Source of the DNA: Phytophthora quininea
Lineage: Eukaryota; Oomycota; Peronosporomycetes; Peronosporales; Peronosporaceae
Reading direction: 5' to 3'
Assembly: GCA_011947345.1 (NCBI GenBank)
Contig: JAAVTG010000123.1
Location: forward strand, 1-27,262
DNA: 27,262 nt
Shown here: positions 19,004 to 27,262 of the stretch, one piece after another
Numbering within the stretch: the stretch's first letter is position 1
Layout: each line of letters begins with the position of its first letter
The notes under the pieces: model-generated
The model's database searches: none
What the model was told of the DNA's origin: nothing
The model's input: the letters and a program-made list of their open reading frames with translations, nothing else
Translations under genes and position numbers: made by a program

Positions 19004-20661
19004 ATGCGCATCTACTCGCTCCTGATCGCCGCCGCTGCCGTTGCTGCTCCGATTCTAGCGGGCAGCAGCACGTACTCGCTGTCCACGCTCCAAGGCACAG
19101 CGGATGACGCCACTGTGACGGCGGGAAGCTCCGCCACCTCCACTTCCAGAAGTGGCTCGTCTTCTCTTTCCACCGTCAAACTAGACTACACCACCGTCCA
19201 AGCCGTCGGAGGAAACACCACCGTCGGGTACTACAAGTACCAGAACATCCGATTCGCCAAGGTCCCCACCGGCGACCTCCGTTTCGCTGCCCCCGAGTGG
19301 CCCGACGTCGAGACGGAGATCAACAACGGCACCGTCTTTGCTGACGCCGACGTCGACTGGAAAACTTCCGAGGACTGCTTGTATCTCGACGTGTGGGCTC
19401 CTGCCGATGCTGCCGGTCGCAACCTCCCGGTCATGGTGTGGACGTACGGTGGTGGCTTTACGGGCGGCTCCAAGTCGGAAGTCACGCCTGAAGGGCTGTT
19501 TGATCTGAGCCAAGACTTCGTGTACGTCGCCTACAACTATCGCGTGGGCATCACGGGTCTCACCAACGGCCCCACCTACCAGCACGAAGGTGGTGTCACC
19601 AACCTTGCGTTTGGGACGCTACCCAGGCGTTTGAATGGGTCCAAAAGTACATTGGCAAGTTCGGCGGCAACTCGGACGACGTCACCGCTGTCGGCTTCTC
19701 TGCGGGTGGCTCACAGGTCATGTTCCAGATGACCCGGTTTGGTGGCAGAGCTCCCCAACTTTTCAACAAGGCCTACATCATCTCACCAGGCTATGTTCCC
19801 GGGGCTGGTCACCACCATGGTGAGCAGTTCTGGCAGAACGTGTCGACTTCTTTGGGCTGCGATGGCGGTCACTTGGACTGCATGCGCGAAGTCGCCTTTG
19901 ACGATCTCGTCAGTGCGTCGAACGACGTTGTGGACACGTATACGTACCAGATGCAGCCTCGCGTGGACGGCTTCATCATCCCGGACACATACGAGGCCAA
20001 TCTGTACCAGGGCCACTTCAACTTCTCTGGTCCGTGCGTGATCTCCCACGAGCAGCACGAAGCCAACTGGCAGGCGTACGACGGCGTGGAAACCGAGGCG
20101 GACGTTGCAGAGTACCTTCGCATTTTCTTCCCTGGTATTGCCGACGATGCAGTGGAGACGTTGCTGGAGCTCTACCCCGCCGACGACTACTCAAGCCCTG
20201 GCTTTCGCTTCGCCGACATGAAGCAGTCATTCGATCTTACGGCCAAGGATATCGCGTTGACACACGCGCTCAACAACCAGACATGGAACGCTGAGGTCGC
20301 GCTGGGCGAGGCTTCGCACGGCACGGACCAAAACTACTACTGGTACAGCACCTACACGCTGTCGACCTCGGACAGCTCGACCGACGCTACTTCCAGTCTG
20401 TCCGCAGGAGAAGCTGCCTCTGTGGGCGCCGTTACGACGACGGTAAACGCGACGATCGCCCGAACGATGCAAAAGTACCTCATGTCCTTTGTGCTCACGG
20501 GCAACCCCAACACGATGTGGTCCCAGGACAAGATCTACTGGCCGCTGTTCAATGAGTCGTCTGCGGGCAAGGAGATCGTCTTCAACGACACGTTCTACGT
20601 AGATGACGATGATCTGGGCAATTCGAAGAGTTTGTTCTGGAACAAGGCGTTGTGGTACTAA
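19004..20661 (+). CDS. Secreted type-B carboxylesterase (esterase A), one frame break
   Basis: An alpha/beta-hydrolase of the carboxylesterase/lipase type-B family that would cleave carboxylic esters outside the cell. The signal peptide is MRIYSLLIAAAAVAAPILAG; a Ser/Thr-rich linker of ~45 residues follows, then the catalytic domain. Motifs: [14 protein letters not shown] near the start, EDCLYLDVW, the oxyanion-hole loop YGGGF, the nucleophile elbow GFSAGG (Ser ~233 after correction), and the His region ASHGTDQ. Several N-glycosylation sequons and the C-terminus FWNKALWY are shared with genes B and C. A base is missing in the T run at 19605-19606 (NLAFG in place of a Cys-Val-Trp-Asp reading); the frame then resumes to the TAA at 20659. 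Corrected length is about 552 residues. It converges with gene B (89 bp between stops). Confidence 0.88.
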
Positions 20662-20750
20662 GACTCAAGGTCGGCTACCCACGAGAAGCAAGCTCACATC
20701 GGCTTGGATGTATGGTAGAGTTAGTTGCGGATCTTAGCAGGTGTATGGCT

Positions 20751-22292
20751 CTAGTACCACAAGACCTTGTTCAAATACAGGCTCTTGGAGTTGGCGAGAT
20801 CGTCGTCCGCCACGTAGAAGGTTTCGTTGAACACGATCTCGGTACCGGTGCTCGATTGGTTGTATCGCGGCCAGTAGAGCTGCTCGTCGGCCCACAATTC
20901 GTTCGGGTCGCCCGTGATAACAAAGGACAGCAGATACTTCTGCATTGCGCGGGCGGTGGTGGCGTTCACAGTAGACTTGGTAGGAACGGACGTAGTGACT
21001 CCGTCAGACGTAGTGGTGAGGTTATACGTGCTGTACCAGTAGTAGCTCTGATCGGTGCCGTGAACTGCAGGACTGAGACCAACCTCAGCGTTCCAGGTCT
21101 GGTTGCTCAGAGCGTTCGTCAGGGCCAAGTTCTTGGCTGTGATCTCGTAGGACTGTCGGATGTCGTTCAAACGGAGTCCCGGATTCGCATAGTGTTCGGC
21201 AGGATACAGATCCAACAAGTCATCAATCACACTGTCCGTAATGGCTTGGAAGATCGTGCGCAGTGTGATGGCAATGTCCGCTTCTGTGGTGACGCCTGTG
21301 TACGCCGCACTGTTGAATTCGTGCTGCTCGTGAGTGAGAACAGTCGGCCCCGAGAAATTGAAGTGACCTTGGTACACACTGGCCTCGTACGTATCTGGCA
21401 GGATGAAGCCGTCCACGCGAGGCTGCAGCGTGTATTTGTATGCGGCTACGATTGTGTTGGTGGCATTTACAAGCGTGTCGAAGTCCACCTTCCGCATGCA
21501 GTCGAGGTGGCCACCACCACAACCAACAGCCGATGAAACATTTTGCCAGAATTGCTCCGCTTGATGGTGGCCAGCGCTCGGGAGGTAGCCCGGGGACATG
21601 ATGTACGCCTTGTGGAAGAGTTGGGGCGCGTTGCCTGCAAAGCGAGTCATCTGAAAGCCGATCTGAGACCCACCGGCGGAGAAGCCGACCGCAGTAACGT
21701 CGTCGGGGTTGCCACCAAAGTGCTTGATGTACTTCTGGACCCACTCGAAGGCATGAGTTGCGTCCCAAATGCACACATTGGAGACGCCTCCTTCGTGCTG
21801 GAAGGTAGGACCAGTGGCCACACCGGTTAGTCCGAGGCGGTAGTTGTACGCTACGAAGACGAAGTCCTGGCTTAGATCGAAGAGACCTTCAGGATGAATG
21901 TCCGACTTGGATCCGAGGATGAAGCGACCACCGTAGCTCCAGACCATCACAGGGAGGTTGCGGTCGGCGGCGTTCGTGGGTACCCAGACGTCCAGGTATA
22001 AACAGTCTTCAGACGTCTTGCACGTGACATCGGCCGTGGCGAATGTGGTACCGTTGTTGATTTCGTTTTCAACGTCGGGCCACTGAGGAGCAGCGAAGCG
22101 CAGATCACCCGTGGGGGCCTTGGCGAAGCGAATGTTCTGGTACTTGTAATACCCGATGGTGGTGTTGCCTCCGACGGCTTGAACGGTGGTGTAGTCGAGC
22201 TTGACGGTGGAGAGAGCGGAGGTGTCGGACCCACCAGCTAGCACTGAGGCGATCGTTGCAGCGACTGCAGCTAGCACGGAGATGACGTGCAT
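20751..22292 (-). CDS. Secreted type-B carboxylesterase (esterase B), intact
   Basis: 513 residues, no frame break. I chose the ATG at 22292 because it starts a good signal peptide (MHVISVLAAVAATIASVLAG) 29 bp after an initiator motif; an upstream extension has only a TTG. The linker between signal peptide and catalytic domain is much shorter than in A and C. Catalytic features: YGGRF at the oxyanion loop (Arg in place of the usual third Gly), GFSAGG with Ser205, and VHGTDQ with His411; the acid is not assigned. The low-complexity insert after the His is short (ca. 15 residues). It ends SLYLNKVLWY. It is the most diverged of the four copies in this window. Confidence 0.93.
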   Translation of the reverse strand: MHVISVLAAVAATIASVLAGGSDTSALSTVKLDYTTVQAVGGNTTIGYYKYQNIRFAKAPTGDLRFAAPQWPDVENEINNGTTFATADVTCKTSEDCLYLDVWVPTNAADRNLPVMVWSYGGRFILGSKSDIHPEGLFDLSQDFVFVAYNYRLGLTGVATGPTFQHEGGVSNVCIWDATHAFEWVQKYIKHFGGNPDDVTAVGFSAGGSQIGFQMTRFAGNAPQLFHKAYIMSPGYLPSAGHHQAEQFWQNVSSAVGCGGGHLDCMRKVDFDTLVNATNTIVAAYKYTLQPRVDGFILPDTYEASVYQGHFNFSGPTVLTHEQHEFNSAAYTGVTTEADIAITLRTIFQAITDSVIDDLLDLYPAEHYANPGLRLNDIRQSYEITAKNLALTNALSNQTWNAEVGLSPAVHGTDQSYYWYSTYNLTTTSDGVTTSVPTKSTVNATTARAMQKYLLSFVITGDPNELWADEQLYWPRYNQSSTGTEIVFNETFYVADDDLANSKSLYLNKVLWY

Positions 22293-22320
22293 AGCTGCTG
22301 TGGGTGTGGCGAAGGAAAGC

Positions 22321-22334
22321 AAATTGCCAAGTGA
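22321..22334 (-). promoter_or_regulatory. Initiator/flanking element of esterase B
   Basis: On the minus strand TCACTTGGCAATTT matches the oomycete core TCAYTYYNCAWTTT at 13 of 14 positions. It lies 28 bp before the ATG at 22292. Confidence 0.65.
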
Positions 22335-22786
22335 CGTGGACGTTTAACGGCCGTGAGGTTTGGTGGTGGTCAGATGCTTTTGCACTGGCGATGGGTTACC
22401 GCAGTGTTCGACTGGTGGGAATTCCAGGTGGACAACAGTTTACGCTTGTAGACACGACGAACCAGGCCAAAGTCGGACAGATGAATTCTTATCATCAACA
22501 GGTTGCCTTCGACCTGCACAGATTCTCCATCGAGGCGGTGTTTTGTTTCCACCAAGTCCGGAACAAACAATAAGCTATTAGCTAAAGCTGCTCGTAGCTC
22601 ATTGTCCTGGTTGTGTGTGAATCACACCTTCCCGGAGGGAAAACAAGACCTCGTACGATATCAGCTGAATCTTTATGTGCGCCATCAGCAACACGAGCAA
22701 GACAAAAACCAATCAATTGTTCAATTAGCTAGGATAGCACTGTGTACGCATAAGGACTATACGTCCCTTTATTTCAGCTCTTTGAC
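22335..22786. other. Spacer between esterases B and C
   Basis: About 450 bp of lower-GC sequence than the flanking genes. It holds the 3' flank of C and the upstream region of B, both on the minus strand. No further gene was recognised. Confidence 0.5.
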
Positions 22787-24526
22787 TTAGTACCAGAGCG
22801 CCTTGTTCCAGAACAAACTCTTGGCGTTGGCCAGGTCGTCATCCGAGACGGTGAACGTGTCGTTGAAGACGATCTCGGTGCCGACGCTCGACTCGTTGTA
22901 CAGCGGCCAGTAGATCTTGTCGTCGGCCCACATGGTGTTGGGGTTGCCAGTGAGCACGAAAGACAGCAGGTACTTCTGCATCATGATGGCGACGGTGGCG
23001 TTCACGGACGAGCTGCCGCCCATGCCACCGGCACCGCCAGCACTGGGGCCGCCAGTGGAACTTCCGTCGGTCATGCCACTTCCGGTGCTTCCAACCGTAA
23101 CAGCCGACGAGGTGGAAGAAGTGGTCGTTGTCGTGCTCTCCGATGAACTGCTGGACGACGTCGACAGTGTATATGTGCTGTACCAGTAGTAGCTTTGGTC
23201 TGTGCCGTGCGTGGCGGAGCTCAGTGCGACCTCAGCGTTCCAGGTCTGGTTGTTCAGAGCGTGGGTGAGGGCGAGGTTCTTGCCGGTCAAGTCGAACGAC
23301 TGCTTCATGTCCGAGAAGCGGAGGCCGGCACTCTCGTAGTCGTCTGCCGGGTAGAGCTCCAATAGCTCCTCAATCACATCGTCCGTGATGGCCGGGAAGA
23401 AGATGCGGAGATAGGTCCAAATGTCTTCCTCCGAGTCGACGCCGTCGTAAGCTTGGCTGTTGGCCTCGTGCTGCTCGTGGGAGATCACGCACGGACCGGA
23501 GAAGTTGAAGTGGCCCTGGTACAGGTTGGCCTCGTACGTGTCCGGGATGATGAAGCCGTCGACACGGGGCTGCATCTGGTACGTGTACTCGGACACTGCA
23601 TCGTTGGCGGCATCGGTGAGGGTCGTGAAGTTCACTTGACGCATGCAGTCGAGATGGCCGCCATCACAGCCCACAGCGGACGACACGTTCTGCCAGTACT
23701 GTTCTCCGTGGTGGTGACCGGCGCCGGGAACGTAACCCGGCGACATCACGTAGGCCTTGTGGAAAAGCGATGGCGCGTTGCCGCCAAAGCGGGTCATCTG
23801 AAACAGCACTTGCGAACCGCCGGCTGAGAAGCCCATGGCAGTCACGTCGTCAGGATTGCCGCCGAAGTTGCTGATGTACTTCTGCACCCACTCGAAGGCG
23901 TGCTGGGAGTCCCAGACACACAGATTGGCGTCACCGCCTTCGTGTTGGTAGGTGGGGCCTGTGGCGAGACCGGTGATTCCAAGACGGTAGTTGTACGCTA
24001 CGAAAACAAAGTCCTGGCTCAGGTCGAACAGACCCTCGGGGGTGTTCTGCGACTTGGAGCCGCCGGTGAAGCCGCCACCGTAAGTCCACACAAGGACGGG
24101 GAGGTTGCGACCGGCAGCATCGGCAGGAGCCCACACGTCGAGGTACAAGCAGTCTTCCTCCGACGAGCAGTCCACCGATGCATCTGCGAGGTTGGTGCCG
24201 GTGTTGGTCTCCGTCTCGACGTCGGGCCACTCGGGGGCAGCGAAACGGAGGTCGCCGGTGGGGACCTTGGCGAATCGGATGTTCTGGTACTTGTAGTACC
24301 CGACGGTGGTGTTTCCTCCGACGGCTTGGACGGTGGTGTAGTCGAGCTCGACGGTGGGGAGCGATGATGATCCACTGCTGGAAGTTGTAGTGGCGGCGGA
24401 GCCTCTCGTTGATACGGTAGCGTTATCCGTCGTATCCTGAACCGTGGTCAACGAGTACGTGCTGCTGCTAGCAAGAATCGGAGTAACAACGGCAGCGGCG
24501 GCGATCAAGAGCGAGTAGATGCGCAT
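22787..24526 (-). CDS. Secreted type-B carboxylesterase (esterase C), intact
   Basis: 579 residues, unbroken. The ATG at 24526 starts a signal peptide (MRIYSLLIAAAAVVTPILA) nearly the same as in A, followed by a Thr/Ser-rich linker of ~45 residues. Catalytic domain: YGGGF oxyanion loop, GFSAGG with Ser234, and THGTDQ with His440. After the His comes a long Ser/Thr/Gly/Met low-complexity insert of about 60 residues (runs of Ser and Thr, then GGAGGMGG) that is short in B and intermediate in A. C-terminus FWNKALWY. Codons 47-306 are present a second time, inverted, in gene D at 26486-27262. In-frame starts upstream of 24526 exist but would hide the signal peptide, and the initiator at 24576-24589 excludes them. 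Confidence 0.95.
   Translation of the reverse strand: MRIYSLLIAAAAVVTPILASSSTYSLTTVQDTTDNATVSTRGSAATTTSSSGSSSLPTVELDYTTVQAVGGNTTVGYYKYQNIRFAKVPTGDLRFAAPEWPDVETETNTGTNLADASVDCSSEEDCLYLDVWAPADAAGRNLPVLVWTYGGGFTGGSKSQNTPEGLFDLSQDFVFVAYNYRLGITGLATGPTYQHEGGDANLCVWDSQHAFEWVQKYISNFGGNPDDVTAMGFSAGGSQVLFQMTRFGGNAPSLFHKAYVMSPGYVPGAGHHHGEQYWQNVSSAVGCDGGHLDCMRQVNFTTLTDAANDAVSEYTYQMQPRVDGFIIPDTYEANLYQGHFNFSGPCVISHEQHEANSQAYDGVDSEEDIWTYLRIFFPAITDDVIEELLELYPADDYESAGLRFSDMKQSFDLTGKNLALTHALNNQTWNAEVALSSATHGTDQSYYWYSTYTLSTSSSSSSESTTTTTSSTSSAVTVGSTGSGMTDGSSTGGPSAGGAGGMGGSSSVNATVAIMMQKYLLSFVLTGNPNTMWADDKIYWPLYNESSVGTEIVFNDTFTVSDDDLANAKSLFWNKALWY
23609..24388 (-). repeat. Inverted duplication, left arm (inside esterase C)
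   Basis: 780 bp whose reverse complement matches 26486-27262. By eye the only differences are three one-base losses in the right arm; I found no substitution. The arms are separated by about 2.1 kb. The right arm is cut by the window edge, so the true repeat may be longer. Confidence 0.93.
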
Positions 24527-24575
24527 ATTTGATTCAGAGGGTGTTTTCGGAGAGCTGGTGTGCTCGGAGGCAGGT

Positions 24576-24589
24576 AAGTTGAAAAGTGA
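24576..24589 (-). promoter_or_regulatory. Initiator/flanking element of esterase C
   Basis: On the minus strand TCACTTTTCAACTT matches the oomycete core TCAYTYYNCAWTTT at 13 of 14 positions, 49 bp before the ATG at 24526. Confidence 0.65.
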
Positions 24590-25315
24590 GTGTGCCGTGC
24601 GTAGACTGCCTCGACTGTATCGATAGCACCACGAGCAAAGCTCCGGCGTTGGTTTGGCAAGGCTGCTGTCGGTAATTCGTGTGACACTGACGGCAACCCA
24701 CGCTGCCCGAAGAGGCCTGTCCAGATGCAAGGCCGGGTGTTAGATCCAGGTGGATAGGCAACACGCGCTCAAAACCGAAGGTCACAGGCAATAGTGAGTA
24801 GCTGCAGCACTCAGCTGTTTTCGTCGGCGGCGCGTGGCCTCAACAGACGACGCTCGCACTCGCTTGTTATGATCCCATGCGGCTCCAAGCCGAAGATAAT
24901 ATCGCACTCACTGACCGACAAATTGAACGATACTCCATTTCAAGGCAGCGCCATGGCATTTAACTCAACCATTACGAACTACTTATTCGCTGCATGTACT
25001 TCGCAGCGGTAAGAACAAGGTCTATGAACTCTGCCTCTTCCAACGACGCTGTATAATACTAGTAATGACTGCCGCTGGGATCACTAGAGTGTGACAGCTT
25101 CTCAGACGACCGGATCTCGGTGTTCATCGCTCAACTCACAGCTGATGAACGCGATCTGCTTAGAGAAGCACTGTTCATGCACAGCAGATGCCAGCGTTAT
25201 CATAGGTGATTACCGAGTCAAAATCCAACCGAGCCGCCAAAGAGAAAAAGCGAGGAGACATCCTAGGCTCCTGTCGACCGGTAGTTCTCCACAATCCAGT
25301 CGACACTGAATTCGT
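24590..25315. other. Intergenic region, no gene recognised
   Basis: Upstream flank of esterase C. Only short open frames without domains or consistent composition are present. Confidence 0.4.
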
Positions 25316-26077
25316 TCAAGGGAGTAGATGGTTGAGAGAGTCCCGATGGACTAGTGGTGCTTCAATCCGCTGTAGCAAGCGTTGTAGCACAGCAACAATG
25401 TCTACTTTGGTGCGTGTTACTAGTAGTTGTCGCGAGTCATCGCTTTGGGACGACGGAGCTGACTCAGCATCGGCAGACTGTGAATTCAAAAGCCCCGTTT
25501 GCCATCTCGGTAGTTGCTTGCACAACAATGGCACTAGAGCTTCGTCTTCAGACAAGGATCTCGGTCGCACGTTTTGAAGTGACGATGGGACGAGTCGCAG
25601 GTTTGTATTGGCGTGTGGAGCGCGTATAATCAAACGGCACCACAAGCACATCGGATTACTCAGCGTTCAATCGGCTGTTCATTCCAACCAAGGTGGACAC
25701 GACGCCGATCATGGTGAACAATATCCATCTTCTGCTCATGAGTGGGCGCTTCCTAAAGTGTAGAGATACCCCTACAGACTTGAATAGAGCCATCTTCGCG
25801 ATAATGAACCACAACATTGTCTTCTATCGAAAAGAAACAGAGATCAAGGCACTCTTGAAATGAAAAGCAAGACTTCGTGTAACTTTACGTGCTGGGCGAA
25901 TTGCTGACCATAACTTTCAACCGTTCCAACCTCCTGGCACGGGGACAGAGCAAGGTCGTCTTCATCAGCACCGTCAAGCAAGATGAACACCATCGGTTTA
26001 TGCCCGATGCAGCACTGGAAACAACCGCGATTCGTGGCCCACGAAGTCCAGTTTATCCGGCAGGTATCATTTGGCAT
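25316..26077 (-). pseudogene. Possible remnant of a minus-strand gene of unknown family
   Basis: Three neighbouring stretches on the minus strand read like protein but in different frames. 26077-25844 contains MVFILLDGADEDDLALSP and an amphipathic tail. About 25792-25658 is 45 codons starting MALFKSVGV with a hydrophobic segment WILFTMIGVVSTLVG. 25651-25316 contains EDEALVPLLCKQLPRWQTG and VDIVAVLQRLLQRI. No start, splice sites or family could be fixed. It could be a decayed gene, a poorly sequenced gene, or chance. Confidence 0.25.
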
Positions 26078-26331
26078 CTAGTGACCCGTAATTCTAAGCC
26101 CTTTGACCTCGAATGATGATCGCGGGCTCAGCGCGAGGCAACGCAGCTAGCTTGTGATCGCTCCTGCGACACCAAGCAGCCCGCACCAAAAGGGCCATAA
26201 ACTTTGCTATCACCGCGCCTTCTCGAGCTAACTGGCCCAGCTCCTTGCAATCTATTCAACAAGAGCAAGTCCCGCGGCAACTGCAGCATATCAACTCATG
26301 TAGCTGCTCTCTGCGTCGTTCACTCCGTCGC

Positions 26332-26345
26332 TCATTCTTCGTTGT
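26332..26345 (+). promoter_or_regulatory. Initiator/flanking element of esterase D
   Basis: TCATTCTTCGTTGT matches the oomycete core TCAYTYYNCAWTTT at about 12 of 14 positions, 48 bp before the ATG at 26394. It is unrelated to the sequence upstream of gene C, so D has its own promoter. Confidence 0.5.
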
Positions 26346-26393
26346 CATTCCAAGCGAATCACCGGCCTAGCAATCTAGCACCCTTCATATTCC

Positions 26394-27262
26394 ATGCTCT
26401 TTTGCTCGCTGCGGTTGCTGGTGTCGCTCCCATATTCGGAGACTGGAACCTTACCTACACCACCTCAGGTAGTGACGCTGACACCACAACTTCCAGCAGT
26501 GGATCATCATCGCTCCCCACCGTCGAGCTCGACTACACCACCGTCAAGCCGTCGGAGGAAACACCACCGTCGGGTACTACAAGTACCAGAACATCCGATT
26601 CGCCAAGGTCCCCACCGGCGACCTCCGTTTCGCTGCCCCGAGTGGCCCGACGTCGAGACGGAGACCAACACCGGCACCAACCTCGCAGATGCATCGGTGG
26701 ACTGCTCGTCGGAGGAAGACTGCTTGTACCTCGACGTGTGGGCTCCTGCCGATGCTGCCGGTCGCAACCTCCCCGTCCTTGTGTGGACTTACGGTGGCGG
26801 CTTCACCGGCGGCTCCAAGTCGCAGAACACCCCGAGGGTCTGTTCGACCTGAGCCAGGACTTTGTTTTCGTAGCGTACAACTACCGTCTTGGAATCACCG
26901 GTCTCGCCACAGGCCCCACCTACCAACACGAAGGCGGTGACGCCAATCTGTGTGTCTGGGACTCCCAGCACGCCTTCGAGTGGGTGCAGAAGTACATCAG
27001 CAACTTCGGCGGCAATCCTGACGACGTGACTGCCATGGGCTTCTCAGCCGGCGGTTCGCAAGTGCTGTTTCAGATGACCCGCTTTGGCGGCAACGCGCCA
27101 TCGCTTTTCCACAAGGCCTACGTGATGTCGCCGGGTTACGTTCCCGGCGCCGGTCACCACCACGGAGAACAGTACTGGCAGAACGTGTCGTCCGCTGTGG
27201 GCTGTGATGGCGGCCATCTCGACTGCATGCGTCAAGTGAACTTCACGACCCTCACCGATGCC
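26394..27262 (+). CDS. Secreted type-B carboxylesterase (esterase D), 5' part, runs off the right edge
   Basis: The ATG at 26394 begins a hydrophobic leader distinct from those of A and C. As written it is broken after three codons; one more T in the run at 26398-26401 would give a leader of the [13 protein letters not shown] type followed by a Thr/Ser linker. From 26486 to the right edge it repeats codons 47-306 of gene C exactly, except for three further single-base losses: the CC at about 26545, the C run at 26635-26639 and the C run at about 26830-26833. The nucleophile elbow GFSAGG is near 27037-27054. The rest of the gene, including the catalytic His, lies outside the window. Either a genuine paralogue whose body was overwritten by gene C, or an assembly chimera. 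Confidence 0.75.
26486..27262 (+). repeat. Inverted duplication, right arm (inside esterase D)
   Basis: 777 bp matching the reverse complement of 23609-24388. The left border is sharp and falls in the Ser/Thr linker: upstream of 26486 the two genes are unrelated in sequence. Confidence 0.93.

Noticed and set aside
18522..19025. 167-codon open frame upstream of esterase A on the plus strand
   Set aside because: No domain, no family resemblance, mixed composition; it overlaps the start of esterase A and spans its promoter motif.
20652..21536. 294-codon plus-strand frame opposite esterase B
   Set aside because: It is the mirror of a conserved esterase coding strand; no independent start signal or protein features. 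Similar mirrors exist opposite esterase C.

Overview
The window looks like nuclear DNA of an oomycete, most likely a Phytophthora-type peronosporalean. The signs are: compact intron-poor genes beside one gene with many short GT-AG introns; matches to the oomycete initiator/flanking core promoter (TCAYTYYNCAWTTT-like) upstream of several genes; a family of secreted carboxylesterases; a nitrate transporter of the NNP/NRT2 class; and Ty3/gypsy elements of oomycete type. No bacterial operon, rRNA, tRNA or CRISPR array was seen.

Layout, left to right. (1) 1-2450, minus: the 5' part of a long coiled-coil protein running off the left edge. (2) 2615-8637, minus: an NRT2-type nitrate transporter split by a complete Ty3/gypsy retrotransposon (2677-7099, plus; 186-bp LTRs that I read as identical; 5-bp target duplication TGCGT). 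The insertion removes only the last 18 codons, and the LTR supplies a new stop. (3) About 9009-11326, minus: a second coiled-coil protein, about 12 exons. (4) 11727-18449: a second Ty3/gypsy element, a chromodomain-bearing chromovirus on the minus strand, with 153-bp LTRs and target duplication CAGGT. On its opposite strand, between pol and the 3' LTR, lies a separate gene-like antisense reading frame (11923-12850) with a Cys/His cluster and a C-terminal leucine zipper. (5) 19004 to the right edge: four secreted type-B carboxylesterase genes (A plus, B minus, C minus, D plus). C and D form an almost perfect inverted duplication of about 0.78 kb, but D has its own 5' end and signal peptide.

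A pattern crosses the whole window. Nearly every gene is broken by one-base shifts, about 21 located. Wherever the protein clearly continues, the fix is a missing base, usually in a short homopolymer. This looks more like residual long-read deletion errors than pseudogene decay, so the breaks should not be read as loss of function without checking reads. Genes B and C are unbroken.

The most interesting candidate for something undescribed is the antisense gene inside the chromovirus. It has its own initiator-like promoter, and a possible 259-bp intron lies almost exactly over the sense chromodomain.
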